Positions 54,867 to 62,333 of a stretch of 64,000 bases of DNA are shown here, in pieces. The DNA lies in the NCBI RefSeq assembly GCF_036855935.1, contig NZ_JASPFK010000001.1, forward strand, positions 2,668,501 through 2,732,500. The letters run 5' to 3'. The notes under the pieces are model-generated. The model searched no databases. It worked only from the letters and a program-made list of their open reading frames with translations, and was not told the DNA's origin. The DNA comes from Sphingomonas sp. LR60. Its GTDB lineage: Bacteria; Pseudomonadota; Alphaproteobacteria; Sphingomonadales; Sphingomonadaceae. The position numbers and the translations under genes were made by a program. Every line of letters starts with the position of its first letter. The stretch's first letter is position 1.

Positions 54867-54896
54867 GACGAGCCGAAGTTGCAGCTTCGGCTCGTC
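54867..54896 (-). terminator. Hairpin terminator between HAD and stress operon
   Basis: GACGAGCCGAAG and CTTCGGCTCGTC form a perfect 12-bp stem with a TTGCAG loop. The minus strand continues TCTTTATG, so it best ends the leftward stress operon. It may act in both directions. Confidence 0.7.
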
Positions 54897-54919
54897 AACT
54901 TCAGAGAACGGTAGGTATC

Positions 54920-55444
54920 TTACAGGCGAGAACGGCCGGCATTGTGGCCGCCATTTTGGTGCAGGATGTCCGCGACCGTCTCGCTGGAGATTGCACCATC
55001 GCCTGTATCGACCGTGACGAGCACACCGCCGCGGCCGAGGCGTCCGCTATAATAGTCGATGTCTTCCCGATCGATGCCGTGCTTGGCGAGGGTCTCGTTC
55101 AGCGTTCCCGCCGCTGCCCCGGCCGCAGCGCCGATCGCCATCGCCCCGGGTACGGCCGACGCGGCGATCGCACCCGCTGCGACGAGCGGGCCGACGCCCG
55201 GGATCGCCAATGCGGCGACGCCGAGACCAGCGCCGAGGGCACCGCCGCCGAGAATACCTCGCGCGACGCTGCCATGTTCCTCGTTCGTGACGTCACCGGC
55301 GGCGTCTGACGTCGTTGTCACGCCTGCGCGTCGTGTGACGACCGACAGGGCGCGATCGGGCAACCCTGCGTCGCGAAGCTCCGCGACTGCGCGCTGCGCC
55401 TCCGCCTCGGTGTCGAAGATGGCCGAAGCCGTTTGCATGTTCAT
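54920..55444 (-). CDS. General-stress protein 17M-like protein with glycine-zipper segment
   Basis: 174 residues from the ATG at 55444, with GCAGGAG eight bases upstream; a GTG at 55453 is an alternative. The N-terminus ASAIFDTEAEAQRAVAELRDAGLPDRALSVVTR is the YflT/GSP17M domain. A middle Gly/Ala-rich segment (ARGILGGGALGAGLGVAALA, then AAGAIAASAVPGAMAIGAAAG) looks like a glycine zipper that could insert in membranes. The C-terminus EDIDYYSGRLGRGGVLVTVDTGD is again conserved. Second gene of a two-gene stress operon, 17 bases after the GlsB-like gene. Confidence 0.85.
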   Translation of the reverse strand: MNMQTASAIFDTEAEAQRAVAELRDAGLPDRALSVVTRRAGVTTTSDAAGDVTNEEHGSVARGILGGGALGAGLGVAALAIPGVGPLVAAGAIAASAVPGAMAIGAAAGAAAGTLNETLAKHGIDREDIDYYSGRLGRGGVLVTVDTGDGAISSETVADILHQNGGHNAGRSRL

Positions 55445-55461
55445 CTTTGTCACTCCTGCAA

Positions 55462-55731
55462 TCAGCGGACGGTGCCGCGGCGAAAGAGGTTGATGATGGC
55501 GAGAAGCACGATCGCGCCGATCAGCGAGACGACGATCGACTGGATGCTGATCACGCCGCTGGTGATCGGTGCGCCGCCGATCAGCGGCGTGATGATGAAC
55601 CCGGCGAGCAGCGCGCCGACGATGCCGACGACGACGTTGAGCAGGATACCCTGCTGCCCGTCCGTGCGCATGATCATGCTGGCGACCCAGCCGATCAGTC
55701 CGCCGACGATGAGAAGAATGATGAGGCCCAT
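55462..55731 (-). CDS. GlsB/YeaQ/YmgE family membrane stress protein
   Basis: 89 residues, nearly all hydrophobic: MGLIILLIVGGLIGWVASMI, then RTDGQQGILLNVVVGIVGALLAGFI and a third helix SLIGAIVLLAIINLFRRG. This is the transglycosylase-associated/GlsB family of three-helix inner-membrane proteins linked to general stress. It is first gene of the operon with the 17M-like protein and is preceded by an EcfG-like promoter. Confidence 0.92.
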   Translation of the reverse strand: MGLIILLIVGGLIGWVASMIMRTDGQQGILLNVVVGIVGALLAGFIITPLIGGAPITSGVISIQSIVVSLIGAIVLLAIINLFRRGTVR

Positions 55732-55766
55732 GACCGGTCTTTCCGTGTGGTGAATGATGCGATGGA

Positions 55767-55792
55767 AACGGTCCGGCGGTCAGGTACGTTCA
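55767..55792 (-). promoter_or_regulatory. EcfG-type general stress promoter
   Basis: On the minus strand TGAAC, 17 bases, then CGTT, against the alphaproteobacterial EcfG consensus GGAAC-N16/17-CGTT (one mismatch). The -10 lies 35 bases upstream of the GlsB-like ATG. It agrees with the stress function of both downstream genes. Confidence 0.55.
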
Positions 55793-55874
55793 AACGCGCT
55801 TCCCGCACCGGGGCGCGGCACTAGTATGACGGTACTATCCCATATGGTGCCGGTGGCAGGAACGGTGTTGAGCG

Positions 55875-57365
55875 GTGACGGGTTTAGCCACCATGCTCAC
55901 TTCTTCCGCTCCCGCCGATCGCCAGCCTGAACTGCGTCACCTGGAGCAATTGATGGCGCAGTTGCTGGACGGGGTGATCCTGCTCGATCCGACCGGCGTC
56001 ATCCTCGGCGCCAATCCTGCGGCACTGGCGATGCACGGCGTCGATACGGTCGAGGCACTCGGTGGAACGGCCGAGGGATATGCGGATCGTTTCACGTTGT
56101 GGACGACGGATCATCGAGCGATGCGCCACCGCGACTATCCGATCTTCAAGGTGCTGGCCGGGGAAAGCATCCCCGATCTGGTCGTGGAAGTCGCGCCGGC
56201 CGGGGAGGACGAGGCTCGCTGGATGCATCAGGTGCGCGACGTCACGATGGACGTGGACGGTGGAGAGCCGGACTATCTGGCCATCGTGCTGAGCGACGTG
56301 TCCGCACGCTACGATGCGCAGGCGCGCTTCGACGCCATGTTCCGCGCCAATCCCGCTCCCGCGATCATCGTCCGACAGCGCGACATGAAGCTTGTGGCGG
56401 CCAATACGGGCTTTCTGGCGCTGACCGCCTTCGAGGAGGACGATCTGCTTGGTCGATCGCTGTTCGGTCTCGATCTGATCGACGGCTTACCGGATCGAGC
56501 GCGCGTGCAGCGGCAGATCGAACAGGGCGAGGTCATACCGCAAACGGAGGCCGAGCTGCTGGTTGCGGACGGATCGCGCCGCCTGGTGCTCTTCGCCGGT
56601 CAGCCGATCGACGTGACGCAGGAGGACGCCTTGCTGCTGACCTTCGCCGACCTTCAGCCACGGCGAGATGCCGAACGGTCGCTCGCGGCCAGTGAGCAGT
56701 ATCTGAGAGCGGTGTTCGAGATGGCACCGGTGGCGATGGCAATCGTCCGGACGTCCGACCAGCGGCTGACGAGCATCAACGCCGCCTTTTATGCGCTGAC
56801 CGGTCATGCGGCGGGCTCATTGGTCGACCGCACCGTGCGCGAGGTCGGATTATGGCACGATCCGGAACAGCAGCGGTTGGTCGCCACCGAACTGGCGCAG
56901 GGAGGCGCGATCCGGGATCGCGATCTGCGCATCGTCACACGCTCAGGGATCGTGACGGATTGCCTTGCATCGGCGGAGGCGATCCGCATTCATGGTGATG
57001 CCTGCGTGCTCTGGGTGTTGCAGGACGTGACCGAACGCCGCCGGAGTGATGCCGAGCTTGGCGCTGCGATCGACGAGGCGTTGAAGGACGCGAGCTGGCT
57101 CAGCCGCTCTATCCTGGACCGGCTCGCCTCGCTGCGCCGACCCGCGCCTCATGTCGCCCCGGTCGAGCTAAGTCCGCGCGAACGGGAGATCCTCGATCTG
57201 GTCTGCGACGACCTCGACGATGCGGCGATTGCCGAACGCCTCGCGATTTCCCGCAATACCGTGCGCAACCACGTCGCCAGTATCTACGCGAAGATCGGGA
57301 CCAACCGCCGCAGCGGCGCCGTGGTTTGGGGACGCGAGCGCGGCATGGGTTCGAAGCGGGACTGA
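55875..57365 (+). CDS. Multi-PAS LuxR-type regulator
   Basis: 496 residues from a GTG at 55875; the ATG at 55893 is possible. Three PAS domains: about 25-130 (LLDGVILLDPTGVILGANPAAL), 145-255 (MFRANPAPAIIVRQRDMKLVAANTGF) and 270-390 (VFEMAPVAMAIVRTSDQRLTSINAAF). A C-terminal LuxR helix-turn-helix begins at 430 with ELSPREREILDLV and SRNTVRNHVASIYAKIG. There is no receiver or kinase, so a ligand or redox change is probably sensed by the PAS domains directly. Divergent from the stress operon over 143 bases. Targets unknown. Confidence 0.9.
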   Translation: MTGLATMLTSSAPADRQPELRHLEQLMAQLLDGVILLDPTGVILGANPAALAMHGVDTVEALGGTAEGYADRFTLWTTDHRAMRHRDYPIFKVLAGESIPDLVVEVAPAGEDEARWMHQVRDVTMDVDGGEPDYLAIVLSDVSARYDAQARFDAMFRANPAPAIIVRQRDMKLVAANTGFLALTAFEEDDLLGRSLFGLDLIDGLPDRARVQRQIEQGEVIPQTEAELLVADGSRRLVLFAGQPIDVTQEDALLLTFADLQPRRDAERSLAASEQYLRAVFEMAPVAMAIVRTSDQRLTSINAAFYALTGHAAGSLVDRTVREVGLWHDPEQQRLVATELAQGGAIRDRDLRIVTRSGIVTDCLASAEAIRIHGDACVLWVLQDVTERRRSDAELGAAIDEALKDASWLSRSILDRLASLRRPAPHVAPVELSPREREILDLVCDDLDDAAIAERLAISRNTVRNHVASIYAKIGTNRRSGAVVWGRERGMGSKRD

Positions 57366-57390
57366 TCGCTACGGTCCGTCCCGTTGGCAG

Positions 57391-57870
57391 CTAGCGTTGA
57401 ACCACGTCCCTCCGCATCGGCGCGAGCTTTGCCAGGAAGCGGTTCTGCGCCGCGAACGGGATGTGCTCGGCCGCCATCGCGCGTTGCAGATTCTCCACGA
57501 GGCGATTCATATCGGCCTGCTGCACGCCCATGTTGGTGTGGGCGGTGCGCATGTCCCGGCCGGTGTAGGTGCAACCGGCATTGAGGATGAAACAGAATTG
57601 CTCGAAGATGACGCGGCGCAGGCGCACGGCATCCTGGTTCTTGAAGATTTCACCGATCCGCGGATCGGCAAAGTTCGCTGCGACGAACCGGTCGACGATG
57701 CGCCGGATCCCGGCCTGCCCGCCGAAGTGCCGCGCCATCCCGTCCCCGTGGAATGGTTCGGCGCCGGCGTTGCGGGGATCGACGCGATACGGCGCGACCG
57801 GCTCTTCGCCTGGCGGGCTCGGCGGCAACGCCTGCGGCGCAGCGATCAGGAGAGCGATGAACATCATCAT
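57391..57870 (-). CDS. Group 1 truncated hemoglobin with export signal
   Basis: 159 residues from the ATG at 57870. MMMFIALLIAAPQALPP is a short signal peptide, unusual for this normally cytosolic family. The 2-on-2 globin fold shows MARHFGGQAGIRRIVDRFVAANFADPRI (helix B-C), IFEQFCFILNAGCTYTG (helix E region), and RTAHTNMGVQQADMNRLVENL, where His111 is the proximal heme ligand. It may bind oxygen or nitric oxide in the periplasm. It follows the DUF3034 gene after 25 bases, so the two form an operon. It converges with the PAS-LuxR gene. Confidence 0.88.
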   Translation of the reverse strand: MMMFIALLIAAPQALPPSPPGEEPVAPYRVDPRNAGAEPFHGDGMARHFGGQAGIRRIVDRFVAANFADPRIGEIFKNQDAVRLRRVIFEQFCFILNAGCTYTGRDMRTAHTNMGVQQADMNRLVENLQRAMAAEHIPFAAQNRFLAKLAPMRRDVVQR

Positions 57871-57895
57871 TGGAACTGTCCTTTTCGAAGCGGCA

Positions 57896-58768
57896 TCAGA
57901 AGCTGCCCTGTAGCTGCACCAGCAATCCGCGCTGACCCGCAACGGTCGCGATCGAGCCGAGGTCAGCATAGGCCACGGTCGCGGTGAGGTGCCGCCCGAT
58001 CGCATAGGCGGCGAAAGCGTCCCATGCGTCGTCCTCGCGCGCGAAGGCCAGGTGGCCGGTTTTCATGCGATACTCGGCGCCAGCGACGAACCGGCGACTG
58101 AATTGATACGCGACGGACCCCTCCGCCTCCGCACGTCGCCCGCCACGGACAGGCCCGCCGAAGCCGAGCAGCCCGAGCTGATTCGCCTTGGTCGCGCGCA
58201 CGGTCGCGTTCACCAACAGCGAATGATCCAGCAGCAGCTTGGTCGCCGTAAGGTAAAGATCCGCACCCGATCGCTCGCGCGCGCCCACCGCGCGCACGAT
58301 CGCCGGGTCGAGGTTCTTCTTGTACTGAACGCCGATCGCAATCGCCGGCAGCCAGCTCGGCCCGAACACCGCGTCGCCCGCCAGCCTGACCTTCGCCCCC
58401 CAGATGTCCTGGTCGAAGGTGAAGTCGTTGCCGAGCCCGAGCACGCCGCCGACCTTATTGGTGTCGAACGACTGCCGCGCATAACTCAGCTCCAGCCGGT
58501 CGCGCAGCCCGATCGCAATGGAATAATTGGCAAGATCATAGTCGGGCAGCGCGACCGCGGTCACCGCCGCCTGCGCCCCGACGCCGTCTCGCGTCTCGTT
58601 GCCGGCAATGACCGCCCATGGTGTCAGCCCGCCACCGGCGCTGCCCTCCACCGACGAGATGCCGTTCGTCAGCAGCAGCTTTCCCGGCTCCCCGACCTGC
58701 TGGGCGGCAGCGGGGCCGGTCACCGCGAGGAACGGCAGGGCAAGCAAGCGAACAAGACGGTACGACAT
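57896..58768 (-). CDS. DUF3034 family outer-membrane beta-barrel protein
   Basis: 290 residues. Signal peptide MSYRLVRLLALPFLAVTGPAAA. The start of the mature part GEPGKLLLTNGISSVEGSAGGGLTPWAVIAG is the DUF3034 signature. Alternating strands follow (ANYSIAIGLRDRLELSYARQSF, DQDIWGAKVRLAGDAVF, RFVAGAEYRMKTGHLAF), ending in aromatic LVQLQGSF, as in outer-membrane barrels. The role is unknown. It is divergent from the cupredoxin-GGDEF/EAL genes and heads the operon with the exported hemoglobin. Confidence 0.88.
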   Translation of the reverse strand: MSYRLVRLLALPFLAVTGPAAAQQVGEPGKLLLTNGISSVEGSAGGGLTPWAVIAGNETRDGVGAQAAVTAVALPDYDLANYSIAIGLRDRLELSYARQSFDTNKVGGVLGLGNDFTFDQDIWGAKVRLAGDAVFGPSWLPAIAIGVQYKKNLDPAIVRAVGARERSGADLYLTATKLLLDHSLLVNATVRATKANQLGLLGFGGPVRGGRRAEAEGSVAYQFSRRFVAGAEYRMKTGHLAFAREDDAWDAFAAYAIGRHLTATVAYADLGSIATVAGQRGLLVQLQGSF

Positions 58769-58889
58769 GCTGCCCGCATTCGCAGACGATGCTTAAGGTC
58801 GCGTTGACGCCGCGCGGTTTCACAATCCAGTCAGCTATTTAGCGGTTAGCGTTCACCGATGATTGACGAACGGCGCGCATAAGGCGGTC

Positions 58890-59495
58890 ATGACCAGATC
58901 AGCCCTCCTCGCCTGCGTCGGCGCTTGTCTCGCATCGCACGCGCAGGCCGCAACCGTTGCGGTGCATGTCGTCGACGCCAGCGGTCGCCCGGTGGAAGAC
59001 GCGGTGATCACGATTCGGCCCGCGGCGGGCATCCCCGCGCAGCCGGTCCGCTCCGCGACGCGCCTCGCGATGGTGCAGAAGAACATCGCGTTCAATCCGC
59101 ATGTGCTGATCGTACCGGTCGGCGCGACGGTCGCCTTCCCCAACGAGGACAAGGTCCGGCACCACGTCTACAGCTTCTCGAAGCCGGCGCGCTTCGAACT
59201 GAAGCTGTTCGGCCGTGACGAGACGCGCAGCTACACCTTCAACACGCCCGGAACGGTCGCGCTGGGATGCAACATTCATGATTCGATGAGCGGCTTCATC
59301 AAGGTGGTCGACACGCCGTTCGCGGGCAAGACCGATGCTGCGGGCAATGTCAGCCTTCCCGCCGTCACCGCGGGTGCCGCAACGCTGACCGTCTGGCACC
59401 CGCGCATGGCCGCCAAGGACAATCAGGCGAGCTTCCCATTAACGGTCGCCGCGACCGGCGACCTGTCACGCCAGCTACGCCTGAACCTGCGGTGA
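58890..59495 (+). CDS. Periplasmic cupredoxin (methylamine-utilization-like)
   Basis: 201 residues from the ATG at 58890 with AAGGCGG before it. Signal peptide MTRSALLACVGACLASHAQA. The middle has a type-1 copper site: HH at 91-92 in DKVRHHVYSFS, then C127, H130 and M133 in ALGCNIHDSMSGF. This is the C-x2-H-x2-M ligand loop of plastocyanin-like proteins. An N-terminal carboxypeptidase-regulatory-like stretch (VHVVDASGRPVEDAVITI) comes first. It probably transfers electrons or senses copper. Its stop overlaps the GGDEF-EAL start (GTGA), so the two are co-translated. Confidence 0.88.
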   Translation: MTRSALLACVGACLASHAQAATVAVHVVDASGRPVEDAVITIRPAAGIPAQPVRSATRLAMVQKNIAFNPHVLIVPVGATVAFPNEDKVRHHVYSFSKPARFELKLFGRDETRSYTFNTPGTVALGCNIHDSMSGFIKVVDTPFAGKTDAAGNVSLPAVTAGAATLTVWHPRMAAKDNQASFPLTVAATGDLSRQLRLNLR

Positions 59496-61846
59496 CGATG
59501 CGTCGCCTTCATGGGCTCGCACGCATGGTGCGACGGCGGGTCACCGGCTCGCTGTCGGCCAAGCTGACGCTGTTCTATGCGACGCTGATCGCCGCGATCG
59601 TCGTGGCGACGCTCGGGGCCGCCAAGACCGGTATCAGCGACTATGCCGAGCGCATGATCCGCGGCGAGATGGTGAGCGGCGCAGCGGTCTTCGATCGCGT
59701 GACCACGATGCGCTACGCCCAGCTTGGCGACGCGGGACGCGTGCTGGCCGCCGACTTCGGCTTTCGTACCGCCGCGGCCACCGGCGATGGCCCGACGATC
59801 GCCTCCGCACTCGACTCACTTCGCGCACGCCTCCGGCTGGACCAGGCAATCTTCGTCTCCGTCGACGGGCGGGTAGACGGCTTTCGCGGTCCGCTTTCCA
59901 GGGCGGACGCGACGGCGTTGCGCGAGGCGCTGGAGGCCGGGCGCACCACCGGTATCCTCGCGATCGGCGACCGGCGCTTCAATGCGACCGCCGCGGAGAT
60001 CCGCGCACCGGTAACGATCGGCTGGGTCGTGTTCGCCAACGCGCTGGACGCCCGCGAGATCGAGCGATTGTCGCGACTGTCGTCGATCGACCTGTCACCG
60101 CGGATCGTCCCGGCGGCCAACCTGTCCGCGCTCGAGCGCTCGGGCAAGGTGGTGGAGCGGCACGTCGATGGCGAGGACCTGTTGGTACAGGCATCACCGC
60201 TCGCCACGTTCGGTCAAGGCCGCCCACAGATGCTGGTCCTTCAGTATAGCGTCACGCGCGCCATGGCGGACTATGCGCCGATCCTGTGGCTGCTGGCGGC
60301 GTGCGGGCTGGGCGGGATCGCGGTGGCCATGATCGGAAGCTGGCTGCTCGCGCGGCGGATCACGCGCCCGATCGCAACACTGGACGCCGCCGCGCGCCGT
60401 GTGGCGCAGGGCGAATATGCGCAGGTGGCCGTCACCACGCGCGACGAACTCGGCACCCTGGCACAGAGCTTCAATCGCATGGTGCACGACGTCGGCGAGC
60501 GCGAGCGCCAGATCACCCACATGGCGCTGCACGACGGCCTGACCGGTTTGGCCAACCGGGCGTTGCTGCGCGAGCGGCTGACCGCGCTCCTTGCCCGTCC
60601 CACGCCCGGCCGCCGACACGCGCTCTTCTGTCTCGACCTCGATAACTTCAAGGTGGTCAACGACACGCTGGGTCACCCGACCGGCGACGCCCTGCTCTGC
60701 GAGATCGCGGGCCGGCTGGGCGATGTCGCGGGCGATGGCTTCGTCGCGCGATTGGGCGGCGACGAATTCGCGATCGTGGTCGACGACGCGCATCGCTCGC
60801 ACGCCCGCTTTGCGCGCGACCTTATCCGCGCGGTTGCGGAGCCGTGCGTCGTGAACGGTCACCGGATCGTGTCCGGCACCAGCGTCGGTATCGCCATCCT
60901 CGGCCCGGATGGCCAGGACGCGACCACGCTCGCCAAGAATGCGGATCTGGCGCTCTACCGCGCGAAGCACGAGGGGCGCGGCGGCTTCCGCTTCTTCGAG
61001 GCGGCCATGGATGCCGAGGCGCAGCGCCGGAGGCAGATGGAGCTGGACCTGCACGACGCGCTCGAACACGGTCACCTGTCGCTGATGTTCCAGCCGCTCT
61101 TCAACCTCTCGGAGGCGCGTATCTCCGCCTTCGAGGCATTGCTGCGCTGGAACCACCCGCAGCGCGGGCTGATCTCGCCGGTCGATTTCATCCCTCTGGC
61201 CGAGGAGACGGGGCTGATCGTCCCGATTGGCGCATGGGTGATCCGCGAGGCGTGCCGGATCGCCCGCGACTGGCCGGAGCACGTCCGGGTCGCGGTGAAC
61301 GTCTCCCCCGTCCAGTTCCGCAACCCCGGCCTCGCCGCCGTCATCCTGCAGGCGCTCGCCGAGAGCGGCTTGGCGCCGCAGCGGCTAGAGCTGGAGATCA
61401 CGGAGAGCCTGTTCATCGAAAATCCGGAAACGACGCTCGCCTCGCTGCACAGCTTGCGCAACCTGGGTGTCCGCGTCGCATTGGACGATTTCGGCACCGG
61501 CTATTCCTCGCTAAGCTATCTTCGCGCCTTCCCGTTCGACAAGATCAAGATCGATCGCAGTTTCATTATCGATCTGCTGAATAGCGACGGCGCGACCGCG
61601 ATCATCAAGTCTATCACGACGTTGGCCGAAGCATTGGGAATGGAAACGACTGCGGAAGGCGTCGAGCATGCCGATCAGCTCGACATCCTGCGTGCGCAAG
61701 GATGCAGCCATATCCAGGGCTATTACTTCAGCAAGCCGATCATGGATAGCGAGATTGCCGCGCTGATGGCCAATGACAGGACAGCCAGCGGTAAAACAGC
61801 TGTCGCTTCGGACGATCGCATGCGAGGCCGATCAGCTGTTGCTTGA
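59492..61846 (+). CDS. Membrane-bound GGDEF-EAL cyclic-di-GMP enzyme
   Basis: 784 residues. Two membrane helices (LFYATLIAAIVVATLGAA and ILWLLAACGLGGIAVAMIG) flank a periplasmic sensor of about 200 residues, then HAMP (RRITRPIATLDAAARRVAQGE), GGDEF (RLGGDEFAIVV near residue 423) and EAL (AFEALLRWNHP near 546, DDFGTGYSSLSYLRAFPFDKIKIDRSF in two blocks). Both catalytic motifs are intact, so it may make and break cyclic di-GMP. The upstream cupredoxin, co-translated, could be its sensory partner. GTG at 59492 or ATG at 59498 may be the start. Confidence 0.93.
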   Translation: MTMRRLHGLARMVRRRVTGSLSAKLTLFYATLIAAIVVATLGAAKTGISDYAERMIRGEMVSGAAVFDRVTTMRYAQLGDAGRVLAADFGFRTAAATGDGPTIASALDSLRARLRLDQAIFVSVDGRVDGFRGPLSRADATALREALEAGRTTGILAIGDRRFNATAAEIRAPVTIGWVVFANALDAREIERLSRLSSIDLSPRIVPAANLSALERSGKVVERHVDGEDLLVQASPLATFGQGRPQMLVLQYSVTRAMADYAPILWLLAACGLGGIAVAMIGSWLLARRITRPIATLDAAARRVAQGEYAQVAVTTRDELGTLAQSFNRMVHDVGERERQITHMALHDGLTGLANRALLRERLTALLARPTPGRRHALFCLDLDNFKVVNDTLGHPTGDALLCEIAGRLGDVAGDGFVARLGGDEFAIVVDDAHRSHARFARDLIRAVAEPCVVNGHRIVSGTSVGIAILGPDGQDATTLAKNADLALYRAKHEGRGGFRFFEAAMDAEAQRRRQMELDLHDALEHGHLSLMFQPLFNLSEARISAFEALLRWNHPQRGLISPVDFIPLAEETGLIVPIGAWVIREACRIARDWPEHVRVAVNVSPVQFRNPGLAAVILQALAESGLAPQRLELEITESLFIENPETTLASLHSLRNLGVRVALDDFGTGYSSLSYLRAFPFDKIKIDRSFIIDLLNSDGATAIIKSITTLAEALGMETTAEGVEHADQLDILRAQGCSHIQGYYFSKPIMDSEIAALMANDRTASGKTAVASDDRMRGRSAVA

Positions 61847-61909
61847 ACACGCTACAACTCGGCCGACCCTGCTCGTTTAGTTTCGAATGACATAGAACTG
61901 GCCTACGTT

Positions 61910-61986
61910 CGTCATTGCGAGCGCAGCGAAGCAATCCAGGGCCGGATCAGGACGCCCTGGATTGCTTCGCTGCGCTCGCAATGACG
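61910..61986. repeat. Palindromic repeat family A, full copy
   Basis: CGTCATTGCGAGCGCAGCGAAG and CTTCGCTGCGCTCGCAATGACG are exact reverse complements, and the inner CAATCCAGGGC/GCCCTGGATTG also pair. This gives an almost perfect 76-bp hairpin after the GGDEF-EAL gene. It is the best-preserved copy. Confidence 0.85.
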
Positions 61987-62333
61987 AATCCGGTTCGACA
62001 TGATCTCCAGGCTCTCGCGACCGCCATGTTGCGGACGTGACGGGCCAGCGAAGTACTGCGGCCTCAGAGGCCGGAGCATCCTTCCTCATGCATCAGTCGC
62101 CGTAGCCACCGACTCGGACAGCGCGTTCTTTCCGAGTCGCAAGACCACGGGGTCGCGCCACAAAATATCAAACGTGGAACACGCATAGTAGATTCATCGA
62201 GTATAGTTAACAGTCATTAAAACGTGTTCTCCCATTATACTTCGGTCGTAGTCTACGGCATCTTAACCTCAACCGTTTCAATTTGTTAACCAGCGAACGA
62301 GATCCCCGTGGAATTGCTCAGACGGGGATGAAT
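61987..62333. other. AT-rich intergenic region upstream of repetitive surface protein
   Basis: 347 bases. The right half (about 62160-62290) is clearly more AT-rich than the rest of the window, with TAGTTAACAGTCATTAAAACG and AATTTGTTAACCAGC, and presumably holds the promoter of the next gene. I see no gene, tRNA or clear operator. Confidence 0.55.
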
